In this document: one piece after another, positions 8,427 through 17,370 of the stretch | Layout of the letters: each line of letters starts with the position of its first letter | Position numbering within the stretch: position 1 is the first letter of the stretch | Assembly (NCBI GenBank): GCA_029973955.1 | Contig: JARKQJ010000205.1 | Span: forward strand, 110,137-174,136 | From: Paludibaculum sp. | GTDB taxonomy: Bacteria; Acidobacteriota; Terriglobia; Bryobacterales; Bryobacteraceae | Reading direction: 5' to 3' | DNA length: 64,000 bases | Notes under the pieces: generated by a model | Told to the model about the DNA's origin: nothing | Seen by the model: the letters and a program-made list of their open reading frames with translations, nothing else | The model's database searches: none | Program-made: the position numbers and the translations under genes

Positions 8427-9626
8427 ATGCGGGTCCTCCTGGTTTCAAACGCGAGTTACGATCCCCCGAGGGGAGGATCGACGCGCTCGAATCTGGTGTG
8501 GCTGAAGCATCTCGCCTCGCGCGGACACCACTGCACCGTGGTCTCACCCACGCTCGGCCAAGCGGACCGCGTCACCGTCAAAGACGGGATCACCATCCAT
8601 GGCCTGAAAGACCTCTCTTTCCGCGTCGCCGAACTGGGAAAGAAGATCCGCGAGGCCCAGCCCGATTGGGTGCTCGTCTCCAGCGAAGACGTCGGCCACG
8701 TGCTCATTCGCGAGGCCTCCTCCGTGGCCCCCGGCCGCATCGTCTACCTTGCCCATACCCCGCAGTTCTATCCCTTCGGACCCGAGAGCTGGCACCTGGA
8801 CGAGGCCGGAACACAGGCAGTCCGGCAGGCCGCCGCCGTCGTCGTCATCGGCCATCACATGGCCGCCTACGTCAAGCAACACCTCGGACGCGAAGCTGCC
8901 GTCATCCATCCGCCTCTCTACGGCGAACCGCCCTACCGGCAGTTCGGCCGCTTCGGCAGCGGCTTCGTTCTCATGATCAATCCCTGCGCCGTGAAGGGTC
9001 TCAGCATCTTCCTCGATCTCGCCCGGCAGTTTCCTCAGGTGGAGTTCGCTGCCCTCAACGGCTGGGGGACCACCGCCGCGGATCGCGCCGCGCTCGCCGC
9101 CGGCGCCAATACACGATTGCTCGAAAATGTTCCGGACATCGAAGACGTCCTCGCCCAGGCGCGCCTTCTCCTCATGCCTTCGGTCTGGTATGAGGGCTTC
9201 GGCCTCATCGCCATGGAGGCCATGCTGCGGGGGCTGCCCGTCATCGCCAGTGACTCCGGCGGTCTCGAAGAGGCCAAGCGCGGAACCGGCTACGTCGTGT
9301 CCGTGAGGCCCGTCGAACGCTATGAGCGCTCGTTCGACGAGACCCGTATGCCCCGCGCCGTGGTCCCCCAACAGGACACGCGGGCCTGGGCCGCCGCGCT
9401 CACGACGCTGTTGACCGATGAGGCCGCGTATTGGGAAGAGGCCCGGCGCTCTCGCGATGCCGGCGTCCGCTTCGTGAGCGCCCTCGATGCCGGCGACTTC
9501 GAAAAGCTGCTGCTCGGGCTCCAGCCCTGCGCCGAACCGCTGCGCGCCGAAGACCGCCTCAGGAACCTCGACGCGCGGAAGCGCGCCCTCCTCCTCGCGC
9601 GCCTGAAGAAGAAGGCTCAGGGATGA
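8427..9626 (+). CDS. Glycosyltransferase family 4-like
   Basis: A 399-residue retaining GT-B glycosyltransferase. It begins MRVLLVSNASYDPPRGGSTR, the usual N-terminal Rossmann start with a glycine-rich loop. The donor-binding E-x7-E motif is EGFGLIAME, followed by GLPVIASDSGGLEEA. It starts 6 bp after the FkbH-ACP stop; a GGAAGAG ribosome site overlaps the end of that gene. The stop overlaps the next start as ATGA. It is a paralogue of the first half of the next protein (both contain NPCAVKG[LI]SIFL). Its C-terminal tail DARKRALLLARLKKKAQ resembles short helical linkers at the ends of NRPS/PKS proteins, so it may dock to a carrier protein. Sugar donor unknown. Confidence 0.85.
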   Translation: MRVLLVSNASYDPPRGGSTRSNLVWLKHLASRGHHCTVVSPTLGQADRVTVKDGITIHGLKDLSFRVAELGKKIREAQPDWVLVSSEDVGHVLIREASSVAPGRIVYLAHTPQFYPFGPESWHLDEAGTQAVRQAAAVVVIGHHMAAYVKQHLGREAAVIHPPLYGEPPYRQFGRFGSGFVLMINPCAVKGLSIFLDLARQFPQVEFAALNGWGTTAADRAALAAGANTRLLENVPDIEDVLAQARLLLMPSVWYEGFGLIAMEAMLRGLPVIASDSGGLEEAKRGTGYVVSVRPVERYERSFDETRMPRAVVPQQDTRAWAAALTTLLTDEAAYWEEARRSRDAGVRFVSALDAGDFEKLLLGLQPCAEPLRAEDRLRNLDARKRALLLARLKKKAQG

Positions 9627-11641
9627 GAGTTCTCCTGGCGCATAATTCCACTTACTTCCCCGCGCTTGGCGGAGGCGACAAGAGCAACCGCCTGCTCATG
9701 GAGGCCCTCGCCGGCCGGGGCCACACCGTGCAGGTTGTCACCCGCGTCGAGCAGTTCGGCGAGGCGGGCCACGCCCTCTTGCTCGACGAGCTCAGGCAGC
9801 GCGGCATCGATGCCGTGGAAAGGGATGGCGGCCTCCGTTACACCCTCGGCGGCGTCGAGGTGCGCGTCCTCACGCGCCATCCGCAACTGCGCGCGTTCTT
9901 CCAGGAGTGCATCACGGCGTTTGAGCCGGAGATCATCATCACCTCCACCGATGATCCGGGCCAGATCCTCTTTGATATCGCCGTCAGGACGCCTCAGGCG
10001 CGCGTCGTCTATCTGGTCCGCGCCACCATCGCCGTGCCCTTCGGGCCCGATAGCTCCATGGTGAGTTCCTCGAAAACCGCCATGCTCAAACAGGTCGATC
10101 TCGTCGTGGGCGTCAGCCACTATGTGGCAGGCTATGTCCGCGAATGGAGCGGGCTCGACGCCATCCACGTCCCCATCTCCCTCCTCGATGCCGGCGACCC
10201 ATATCCGCAACTCGGCAGCTTCGACAACGAGTTCGTGTCGATGGTCAACCCCTGCGCCGTGAAAGGCATCTCCATCTTTCTCGAACTCGCCAGGCGCATG
10301 CCGGAAACACGCTTCGCGGCCGTGCCCACCTGGGGCACGCAACAGGACGAAATGGATGCCATGCGCGCACTCCCCAACGTCACACTGGTAGACCGCATGG
10401 ATAACATCGACGGGCTGCTCCGGCGCACCAAGGTGATGCTCGTGCCCAGCATCTGGGCCGAGGCGCGGTCGAGAATCGTCCTGGAGGCGATGAGCCGCGG
10501 CGTGCCGGTCCTTGCCAGCGACGTGGGCGGCCTGCACGAAGCCAAGCTCGGTGTGCCCTATCTCGTCCGCGTCAATCCCATCGTCAAGTACAAGCCCTCG
10601 GTGGACGCCGGCATGGTGCCTGTTGCGGAGGTCCCGCCGCAGAATTTCGATCCCTGGGAGAAGATCCTTCGCCGGCTCGTCACCGATGAAGCCCACTGGA
10701 AAGAGATCGCTGCCGCCTCCCGGCGCGCGGCCCTGGAGTATGCCGCGAACCTCAACGTGCTGCCGTTCGAGCATGCCCTGGAAGAGGTGCTCCGCAAGCC
10801 CAAGAAGCAGGTGACCGCCACTCAGAAGCCCGCGCTCACCGACGACAAGCGGCGCCTCCTGGCGCTGCGTCTCAAGCAGCGCGCATCCGGAGTCAGGCAG
10901 GATTCGCATCCCTGGTTCCCCGGCATCGAAGAGGCCCCGCCAGGCGCGCTGAAACTGTTTTGCTTCCCTTGGGCCGGCGGCGGCGCGCTGCCGTTCCGCG
11001 CCTGGCGGGAGTCGCTGCAAGGTGTGGCGGCCGTCGTGCCCGTGCGGCTGCCCGGCCGCGAAACGCGGACCGCTGAGCCGGCCTTCGAGAGAATGGAACC
11101 GCTCGTGGCGGAACTGCTCCAGCAGATCAGGCCCTATGCCGAAGGCCCCTTCGCCTTCTTCGGCCACAGCATGGGCGCCGGCATTAGTTTCGAACTGGCC
11201 CGTGCGCTACGGCGCGAACACCTGACGCTCCCCCGCTCGCTCCACGTCTCTGGCGCGCGCGCCGCTCAGTTCCGGCTCAACCACGTGCCTCCGCCCGAGC
11301 CCATCCTCCGCGACTTCATTGAGGAACTGCGCCGACTGGAGGGCTTCCCCCCCAGCGTCTTGAATAATCCCGAACTCCTCAAACTGGCGCTGCCTGCCCT
11401 CCTGGCCGACGCGCGGCTCTACCGCCACTACCGCTACTCGCCCGGTGAGCCCCTCCCGCTCCCCGTCTTCGCCTACGGCGGAGACGCCGATCCGAACGTC
11501 ACCGTCGCCCACCTCAATGCCTGGGCCGAACAGACCTCCGTCTATTTCCGGCGCTCTGAGTTCCGCGGCGGACACTTCTATCTCGAAGCCTCCCAGGCCG
11601 CGCTGCTCGGAGCCTTGAAGGCCGACCTCAGGCAGGCGTGA
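9623..11641 (+). CDS. Glycosyltransferase family 4 fused to a type II thioesterase
   Basis: A 672-residue two-domain protein. ATG at 9623 overlaps the preceding stop by four bases. Residues 1-400 are a GT4 enzyme (MRVLLAHNSTYFPALGGGDK; E-x7-E motif EARSRIVLE) paralogous to the upstream gene. A helical linker follows (DDKRRLLALRLKQRAS). Residues about 435-672 are a GrsT/RifR-like thioesterase beginning LKLFCFPWAGGGALPFRAW, with nucleophile Ser516 in GHSMGAG, an Asp in YGGDADP and His651 in RGGHFYL. Type II thioesterases clear or release acyl groups from carrier proteins, so this domain probably works on the ACP of the first gene in the cluster. The GT-TE fusion is unusual. The 3' end overlaps the convergent MFS gene by 14 bp. 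Confidence 0.87.
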   Translation: MRVLLAHNSTYFPALGGGDKSNRLLMEALAGRGHTVQVVTRVEQFGEAGHALLLDELRQRGIDAVERDGGLRYTLGGVEVRVLTRHPQLRAFFQECITAFEPEIIITSTDDPGQILFDIAVRTPQARVVYLVRATIAVPFGPDSSMVSSSKTAMLKQVDLVVGVSHYVAGYVREWSGLDAIHVPISLLDAGDPYPQLGSFDNEFVSMVNPCAVKGISIFLELARRMPETRFAAVPTWGTQQDEMDAMRALPNVTLVDRMDNIDGLLRRTKVMLVPSIWAEARSRIVLEAMSRGVPVLASDVGGLHEAKLGVPYLVRVNPIVKYKPSVDAGMVPVAEVPPQNFDPWEKILRRLVTDEAHWKEIAAASRRAALEYAANLNVLPFEHALEEVLRKPKKQVTATQKPALTDDKRRLLALRLKQRASGVRQDSHPWFPGIEEAPPGALKLFCFPWAGGGALPFRAWRESLQGVAAVVPVRLPGRETRTAEPAFERMEPLVAELLQQIRPYAEGPFAFFGHSMGAGISFELARALRREHLTLPRSLHVSGARAAQFRLNHVPPPEPILRDFIEELRRLEGFPPSVLNNPELLKLALPALLADARLYRHYRYSPGEPLPLPVFAYGGDADPNVTVAHLNAWAEQTSVYFRRSEFRGGHFYLEASQAALLGALKADLRQA

Positions 11642-12920
11642 CCGGTTTTTCAAACGCCCTCTCGGGCTCTTTCCAGTCCTGCTCCGGTTCGGGTAGTTTT
11701 CCCGCGGCGTCGGCCCACGCCCAGAACACCGCCGTCGATGCGCTGAGGAGCCCCGCCACGAATCCGATCTGGCGCGGAGAATACACCGTGCACGCCACCG
11801 CCGCCGCGCCCATCGAGAGCATCATCGTGGCGTTCGACATCGTCTCCACGGTGGTGTAAACCCGCCCCCGCAGGTGGTCCGCCACGTGCAACAGCAGCAT
11901 CGTCTTGTTCATCACGGAGTTCATTCCCATGAACAGGCGCGAGATGGTGATGAAGAAGATCGCCGCCCAGATGTTCGGCATGACGCTGAACAGCGAGTAG
12001 CAGAGCCCGTGGAAGAAGAACGCGCAGGTGACGGCGCGCTTGTACCTGCGGAAGTGCAGGTGGTTTTCCATCCGGTGCGCCAGGAACCCGCCGATCACCA
12101 GGCCGATCCCCGCGAAACTCCAGATCAGGCCTGTGCCCGCCGGCCCGCGCTGGTACACGTTCTGGCCGAACAGAGTGAACAGCACCTGCGCGGCGCCTCC
12201 GCCCGTCGCCCAGCCGATCCCCAGCAGCCCGATCCCTAATATCAGCGGCCGCGCACGCATGTAGCGCAGCCCCTCCCGGAACTCCGCATAGTTCGACGTG
12301 CGCGCCTTCGGCGCGTCGCTGCGGATCGGGCGGAAGTGCCCCTCCGGCCCGCGCAGGCTCCAAATGGCCATGGCGCTGAACAGGAAGCTGCAGGCGTTCG
12401 CCACGAAAGCCAGTTCGTAGCCGAAGCCGGCCGTGGAGATGCCGCCCAGCATCGTCCCCAGCGAAAGCGTCAACCACGAAGTCGTTTGTGTCAGGGCGTT
12501 GGCTGTGCTCAGCTCATCGCGCGACGCGATTCGCGGCAGAATCGCCGCCCTGCCGCTGTTGAAAAACGGCGAGGCGAACATCAGCAGGCCGGAGAGTGTG
12601 TAGAGCAGCCACGTCTCGCGATATGTCAGAAGAAGGATGTGCAGCGCCGCGACGGCCGCGCGCAGCAGATCGGAGGCGATCATCACCTTCCGCCGGTCCA
12701 GTTTGTCGAGGATCACCCCCGCCACGGGCCCGGCGAAGATTGCGGGAAGTACGCGGGCGATCATCACCGCTCCCACCGTGAAACCGCTCCCCGTCAGATG
12801 CAGCGCCAGAGAAAGCACCGCTATCGAGTTGAAGTGATCGCCAACCTCTGAAACCGCCTGTCCGAACCATAGGTTCCGGTAGTTGCGGTTACGGCGTAGG
12901 ATGAGGGGCAGGCCAGGCAC
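11628..12920 (-). CDS. MFS transporter, EntS/multidrug-efflux-like
   Basis: A 430-residue inner-membrane carrier with about twelve hydrophobic segments. The N-terminus (NRNYRNLWFGQAVSEVGDHF) and the loop DKLDRRKVMIASDLLRA are typical of the enterobactin-exporter-like MFS group. The start is GTG at 12920. It is convergent with and overlaps the GT-thioesterase gene, so it is not in that operon, but its position suggests it could export that cluster's product. The C-terminus is polar. A general drug exporter is the alternative. Confidence 0.85.
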   Translation of the reverse strand: MPGLPLILRRNRNYRNLWFGQAVSEVGDHFNSIAVLSLALHLTGSGFTVGAVMIARVLPAIFAGPVAGVILDKLDRRKVMIASDLLRAAVAALHILLLTYRETWLLYTLSGLLMFASPFFNSGRAAILPRIASRDELSTANALTQTTSWLTLSLGTMLGGISTAGFGYELAFVANACSFLFSAMAIWSLRGPEGHFRPIRSDAPKARTSNYAEFREGLRYMRARPLILGIGLLGIGWATGGGAAQVLFTLFGQNVYQRGPAGTGLIWSFAGIGLVIGGFLAHRMENHLHFRRYKRAVTCAFFFHGLCYSLFSVMPNIWAAIFFITISRLFMGMNSVMNKTMLLLHVADHLRGRVYTTVETMSNATMMLSMGAAAVACTVYSPRQIGFVAGLLSASTAVFWAWADAAGKLPEPEQDWKEPERAFEKPVTPA

Positions 12921-12971
12921 AGTCTAACTTTTAGAGTACGGTAGATTGGAGGAACATGGCTTGGAGGTAAT

Positions 12972-13412
12972 ATGAGACGCGCGTTTCTCGTCTTGCTGGC
13001 TTTCGCGTGCGCTGCGATGTGGGCGGCGGACGATTGGACCAAAGTGAAGGAGATCAGGAGCGGGTCCGAGTTGAAGATCTATCGGCTGGGCAAACCCATG
13101 CTCGAAGCCAGAATGGATCAGGCCTCCGATGACAACCTCCTCGTGGCGACCAAAAAAGAGCAGTTGTCCATCCCCAAGGAAGAGATTGTTCGCATCGACG
13201 CCCGCGCCCCGGGCGGCAAAAAGGGCACCACTACCACTACTTCCACCACGGATCTGGGGGAGATCCCCGGCACCGATCCGCATAAAATGAACCGGCCGGG
13301 CGGCTCCGGTGGCGGGCCCGGCGGGACCATGTCCACTTCCAAGACATTCGGCGGAGGTGCTTCCTTCGAGACAGTGTACTTGCGTGTCTCCGGAACTTCC
13401 AAGAAGCAGTAG
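12972..13412 (+). CDS. Small secreted protein of unknown function
   Basis: A 146-residue exported protein; no family recognised. The ATG at 12972 has a strong GGAGGT site just upstream. A signal peptide (MRRAFLVLLAFACAAMWAAD) is followed by a compact domain (residues 22-78), then a low-complexity tail rich in Thr and Gly (KKGTTTTTSTTD, GGSGGGPGGTM). The compact part has alternating beta strands ending KEEIVRIDARAPGG. It lies 10 bp upstream of the VWA-domain gene on the same strand, so the two are probably one operon. Confidence 0.75.
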   Translation: MRRAFLVLLAFACAAMWAADDWTKVKEIRSGSELKIYRLGKPMLEARMDQASDDNLLVATKKEQLSIPKEEIVRIDARAPGGKKGTTTTTSTTDLGEIPGTDPHKMNRPGGSGGGPGGTMSTSKTFGGGASFETVYLRVSGTSKKQ

Positions 13413-13422
13413 AGGCGGTATC

Positions 13423-15102
13423 ATGCGGCAGTTTCTCACGGTGGTGCTGGCGGCGGCTCAGATGGTGCCGGCCCAAGCTCCGAAGCCGGAGCCCAAACAA
13501 GAGCCGAAACAGGAAGAGGCCGTTGTGTTCCGGACCACCACCCGGCTCGTGGAGTTCTCCGTCGTGGCCCTCGACAAGCAGGGGCGTGCGGTGAGAGACC
13601 TCAGGAAGGAAGAGTTGGAGGTGACCGACAAGGGCAAGCGGCGGCCCGTCGCCTTCTTCCGGTTCGAGGGGCTCGAGGAGATGAAGCGCAAGCCCCAACC
13701 TCTGGCCCCGCAGACTTTCAGTAACCGCGTCGAATATATGCCCGGGCCGGCGCGCAACATCTCCGCCATCGTGCTCGATACTCTCAACACCCCGCCGTTG
13801 CAGTTGACCTGGGCGAAGTCTCAGATGGTGCGCTACCTGAAAACGCTGGCGCCGCAGACCCGCGTCGCCGTCTTCCATCTCGGCGCGCAGTTGAACGTAC
13901 TGCACGATTTCACCGACGATCCGGACTCCTTGCGGCAGAGAATCGAGAAGGGCGCGTTGCAGATGCCGCTCCAGTCCGAGGAGGACATCGCCCGCATGGC
14001 GCGTGAAGCCGACCAGCTCCTGCAGATGTTCCCCGACGTCCCGGGCCTCGAGGAGCTGCTCAGGAACCAGCTTGAAATCGAGGCGATGGCCAATGCCGAC
14101 GTGCGCCGCCGCCGCACCGAACAGACCCTGCTGTCGTTGGAGGCCCTCGGCTCGCATCTGGCCGGAATTCCCGGCAGGAAGAACCTCATCTGGATCGGTG
14201 CCGGCATCTCCATGCTCGCCATCACCGGGGCGATGGGCTTCGGACCCCACGGTGGCTTCCAGTCGTGGGAAGGCATGGTCAACCGCACCGCGCGTAAACT
14301 GGCGCAGGAAGGCGTCGCCCTCTACGTGGTCGACTCCAAAGGACTCCTCGGCCAGCCCAACATCTCCGCCTCCCTGAGCCAGGCGCCCCCCGCCCCCGGG
14401 CGCAGCCGCTTCGAAAAGCAGGAAATGACCGAGATCCTCAACTCCGATACCGTGCCGGCCGCCAATGAACTCGCTTCCGTTACCGGCGGCCGCGTGATCC
14501 GGAATACGAACGATATGACCGAGGGCATGAAGCTGGCCGCGGAGGATGTGAAGGCATCCTATACCGTGGGGTTCTACGCCGAAGGCGAACCTGACGGCAA
14601 GTGGCATTCTCTGAAGGTCAGGACGTCCAGGCCCGGTGTGCAGCTCATGTACCGCCAAGGCTTCCAGTCCGAAGACCCCGCCGCGGCGCCCGTGGAATGG
14701 ACGGCCGAGGACTGGAGACGAGCCCTCTTGGACCCGGTCATCTCAAGCGCCATCGGAGTCGACGCGCACTGCCGGAAGGCCGAAAACGCTGAGGCCGGTT
14801 CCATCTTCCTCGCCATGCAGATGGAACCCTCCCAGCTGAAGTTCGTGCGCGAGGGCGAAAAGGTAATGACGGACATTGAGATCGGGCTCGGGGACATCAC
14901 CGCCACCGGCTCGGCTGCCTTCCACTGCGAAAAGGGCCGCATCAGCTTCGACGCCGCCCGGCAGAAGCCGCTGTCGCCTGCCGACCTGCGCTATACGCGC
15001 GTCTGGAAGCCGGCCGCAGGCGCCACGCGCATCCGGGTCATTGTCCACGACAAGCTCGCCGGAACCTACGGAACTTTGGATGTGCCCTTGCCGGCCAAGT
15101 GA
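13423..15102 (+). CDS. Secreted VWA-domain protein of the Acidobacterial type (TIGR03436-like)
   Basis: A 559-residue exported protein. The leader is MRQFLTVVLAAAQMVPAQ followed by a PKPEPKQEPKQ stretch. The next block, FRTTTRLVEFSVVALDKQGR with VRDLRKEELEVTDKGK, is the conserved start of the VWFA-related Acidobacterial domain. The von Willebrand fold continues through ISAIVLDTLNTPP (the DxxN-type metal-site strand) to YTVGFYAEGE near residue 385. The C-terminal third is a separate beta-rich region. ATG at 13423 is chosen because upstream codons overlap the preceding gene. Function of the family is unknown; the phylum link supports the organism assignment. Confidence 0.88.
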   Translation: MRQFLTVVLAAAQMVPAQAPKPEPKQEPKQEEAVVFRTTTRLVEFSVVALDKQGRAVRDLRKEELEVTDKGKRRPVAFFRFEGLEEMKRKPQPLAPQTFSNRVEYMPGPARNISAIVLDTLNTPPLQLTWAKSQMVRYLKTLAPQTRVAVFHLGAQLNVLHDFTDDPDSLRQRIEKGALQMPLQSEEDIARMAREADQLLQMFPDVPGLEELLRNQLEIEAMANADVRRRRTEQTLLSLEALGSHLAGIPGRKNLIWIGAGISMLAITGAMGFGPHGGFQSWEGMVNRTARKLAQEGVALYVVDSKGLLGQPNISASLSQAPPAPGRSRFEKQEMTEILNSDTVPAANELASVTGGRVIRNTNDMTEGMKLAAEDVKASYTVGFYAEGEPDGKWHSLKVRTSRPGVQLMYRQGFQSEDPAAAPVEWTAEDWRRALLDPVISSAIGVDAHCRKAENAEAGSIFLAMQMEPSQLKFVREGEKVMTDIEIGLGDITATGSAAFHCEKGRISFDAARQKPLSPADLRYTRVWKPAAGATRIRVIVHDKLAGTYGTLDVPLPAK

Positions 15103-15158
15103 GCCCCTTCGCCCCTGGCGGAGTGTGCCGAGCTCCGGGGTGTCGATATAATCGAATC

Positions 15159-16022
15159 ATGACTGGCCTTGTCTCGCTGGGCGCACCTGTGGTGCTCGAT
15201 CCTGGGCTGCTTGAGGCGAAGCAGGAGAAGCTTTTCTCCCTGCTGCACGAGATGGGTCGTGTCCTCGTCGCCTACTCGGGCGGCACCGATTCGGCTTACC
15301 TCGCCTGGGCCGCGCGCCAGGCCCTCGGCGATAACGCCATCGCCGTCACGGCCGACTCGCCCTCCATCCCCGCCTCCCACAAACGCGACGCCATCGACTT
15401 TGCCCGCCAGTTCGGCATCCGTCATGACCTCATCCCGTCGCACGAGTTCGACAACCCGGCCTACTCCGCCAATAACCCCGACCGCTGCTTCCACTGCAAG
15501 GACGAACTCTTCCACCGCATGGAGGAGATCGCCCCCTCCTACGGCGGCGCCGTCATCGCCTACGGCGTCAACTGCGACGACCTCGGCGACTACCGCCCCG
15601 GACAGAACGCCGCCCAGCTCCACCAGGTGAAGGCTCCGCTCGTCGAAGCCGGACTGACCAAGGCCGAGATCCGCGAACTCTCCCGCCTCGCCGGCCTGCC
15701 CACCTGGGACCGTCCAGCCGCCGCCTGCCTCAGCTCGCGCATCCCCTACGGCACCAAGGTCACGCCCGAGAACATCCGCCAGGTCGAGACCGCCGAGGAA
15801 GCGCTCCGCGCCATGGGCTACAAACAGTTCCGCGTCCGCTATCATGGCGAACTGGCGCGCATCGAAATCGCCCGCGACGAATTGCCCAAGGCCCTCTCCA
15901 TCGAGGCCTTCGACGCCTTCTCGGCGCTCTTCAGGAGCCTCGGCTTCACCTATGTCGCCCTGGACGTGAACGGCTACCGCCAAGGCGCGATGAATGAAGT
16001 CCTGCCCGGCCGCAAGGCCTGA
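15159..16022 (+). CDS. larE: LarE-like ATP-dependent sacrificial sulfur transferase
   Basis: A 287-residue PP-loop ATPase. In known systems LarE adenylates and thiolates the pyridinium dicarboxylate precursor of the nickel-pincer cofactor of lactate racemase. The PP-loop is YSGGTDSAYL near residue 48; other conserved blocks are PDRCFHCKDELF and AAACLSSRIPYGTKVTPEN, whose cysteine corresponds to the sulfur-donor position in the Lactobacillus enzyme. No larA, larB or larC lies in the window. The 3' end overlaps the next start by 29 bp. Start ATG 15159 is preceded by no strong ribosome site. Confidence 0.88.
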   Translation: MTGLVSLGAPVVLDPGLLEAKQEKLFSLLHEMGRVLVAYSGGTDSAYLAWAARQALGDNAIAVTADSPSIPASHKRDAIDFARQFGIRHDLIPSHEFDNPAYSANNPDRCFHCKDELFHRMEEIAPSYGGAVIAYGVNCDDLGDYRPGQNAAQLHQVKAPLVEAGLTKAEIRELSRLAGLPTWDRPAAACLSSRIPYGTKVTPENIRQVETAEEALRAMGYKQFRVRYHGELARIEIARDELPKALSIEAFDAFSALFRSLGFTYVALDVNGYRQGAMNEVLPGRKA

Positions 16023-17364
16023 GCCAAGGGAGCCCGCTCTGCCGGCACTGGTCGAAATCCGCGATACGCTCAACGAGTTCGCAGCCGGCCTGCACCTGGA
16101 AGAAGAGGACCTGCCTGCCATCTTCGACGGCGAGCTGCTCGACATCGCCCTGCGTCTCGAAGAGCTGGTCGCTTTCGAGTTCTCGGCTTCTCTGTCCGGC
16201 TATGCCGTGGAGCTGCGCCAGGCCTCCAAGGTCCTGCTCGATTCGCCCTCCCCCGAAGCGATGGCGCTCGTGCTGCGCTGCTTCCTCACCCTCAACCTCG
16301 AGATGATGCACGAACTGTCGCCCCTGCCCGCTTCATGCCAGTGGAAGTTGGCCCGCCAGGTGATGGACGTGGCCGCGCATGTGGCGGGGCCGAAGCCGGC
16401 GGAGAACCAGGGCTTTCGCGAACTGCCGCGCATGCTGGCCGAGATGCCGTGGATGGCCGCGTGCCTCCACCAGATGGCGGCGGCGGCCGACGTCGATCCC
16501 GCCCGCCTCCCAGTGTCGCGAGGCTTCGCCCGTACTTCCGCCAAACGCTGGATGAGCCGCGCCAACCGCAGCGGCGAAGGGCAGCTCTGCGCCGCGCTCG
16601 ACCACCTGCAGCACGGCGTCGAGTTCCGCAGCCGCCAGGTGTGGTTCCTGCGCAGGACGGAAAACGGAGAGCCCTCCGCCCCGGAGGTCTATGCCGCCGC
16701 CCACGCCGACGTCTTCCCGGGCCTCAACATCGGTCTCACCGAACCCAAGCTCTCGCTCGAAGTCGCCAAGCTCAAGGGCCTCGCTCTCGGGCTGCAATTG
16801 CCCGAGTTCGCGCTCTGCTTTGAATCGGCCGAGTGGATGGCCAACTACGCGCTCACCTATCTGCTGCCGCCGGCGCCCGGCGACCAGCCTGTGCGCCAGG
16901 CATCGCAACTGAAGGCACTCCATCAGTGCCGGCTCTCGCGCTGGTACTTCTGCGCCTTCTCGCACAAGCTGGAGCCGCTGGAGATGGTCTCCGGCGTGCT
17001 CCGCATCGGCCGCCCGCTCTTCTATGAACGTGTCGCCGCCTACGCCCTCATGGAGTACTCGCTGCTGCAAGGCATCGCCTTCACGCGCCACGCCGCTCCG
17101 TTCTATGTGGACGCGCTGGCCGTGATGGAGCGCGAGTTCGAACTGCTCTTCGACGGCTACCTGCTGCGCTTGCTCTACTACCCGCGCCTCAAGGCCCCTG
17201 AGGGCTGGTGCGAATACCTCACCGCCCTGCACGCCCTGCACTATGGCCCGAAGCCGCCTGAAGAGCTCGAAGCCTTCCGCCATGTCTTCCTCGCCCGCCG
17301 CGGACTGCACTCGACGCTTGAGATCCTATATCGTACGGTCGAGAGCCACAGCGCGCTCAACTGA
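15994..17364 (+). CDS. Protein of unknown function, overlapping larE
   Basis: A protein of up to 456 residues that I do not recognise. Composition suggests a soluble, mostly alpha-helical protein rich in Leu, Ala and Glu with no signal peptide or membrane segment. The ATG at 15994 lies inside the larE end. A better ribosome site (AAGGGAG, 16026-16032) lies before a CTG near 16039, which would give a start at LPALVEIRDTLNEF; the first 15 codons may therefore not be translated. Coupling to larE is likely because of the overlap. Conserved-looking blocks are HVFLARRGLHSTLEILYRTV at the C-terminus and CLHQMAAAADVDPARLP. Confidence 0.65.
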   Translation: MKSCPAARPEPREPALPALVEIRDTLNEFAAGLHLEEEDLPAIFDGELLDIALRLEELVAFEFSASLSGYAVELRQASKVLLDSPSPEAMALVLRCFLTLNLEMMHELSPLPASCQWKLARQVMDVAAHVAGPKPAENQGFRELPRMLAEMPWMAACLHQMAAAADVDPARLPVSRGFARTSAKRWMSRANRSGEGQLCAALDHLQHGVEFRSRQVWFLRRTENGEPSAPEVYAAAHADVFPGLNIGLTEPKLSLEVAKLKGLALGLQLPEFALCFESAEWMANYALTYLLPPAPGDQPVRQASQLKALHQCRLSRWYFCAFSHKLEPLEMVSGVLRIGRPLFYERVAAYALMEYSLLQGIAFTRHAAPFYVDALAVMEREFELLFDGYLLRLLYYPRLKAPEGWCEYLTALHALHYGPKPPEELEAFRHVFLARRGLHSTLEILYRTVESHSALN

Positions 17365-17370
17365 GCCCCT

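Noticed and set aside
9617..11167. 516-codon minus-strand frame
   Set aside because: Mirror of the glycosyltransferase-thioesterase gene; no protein-like motifs.
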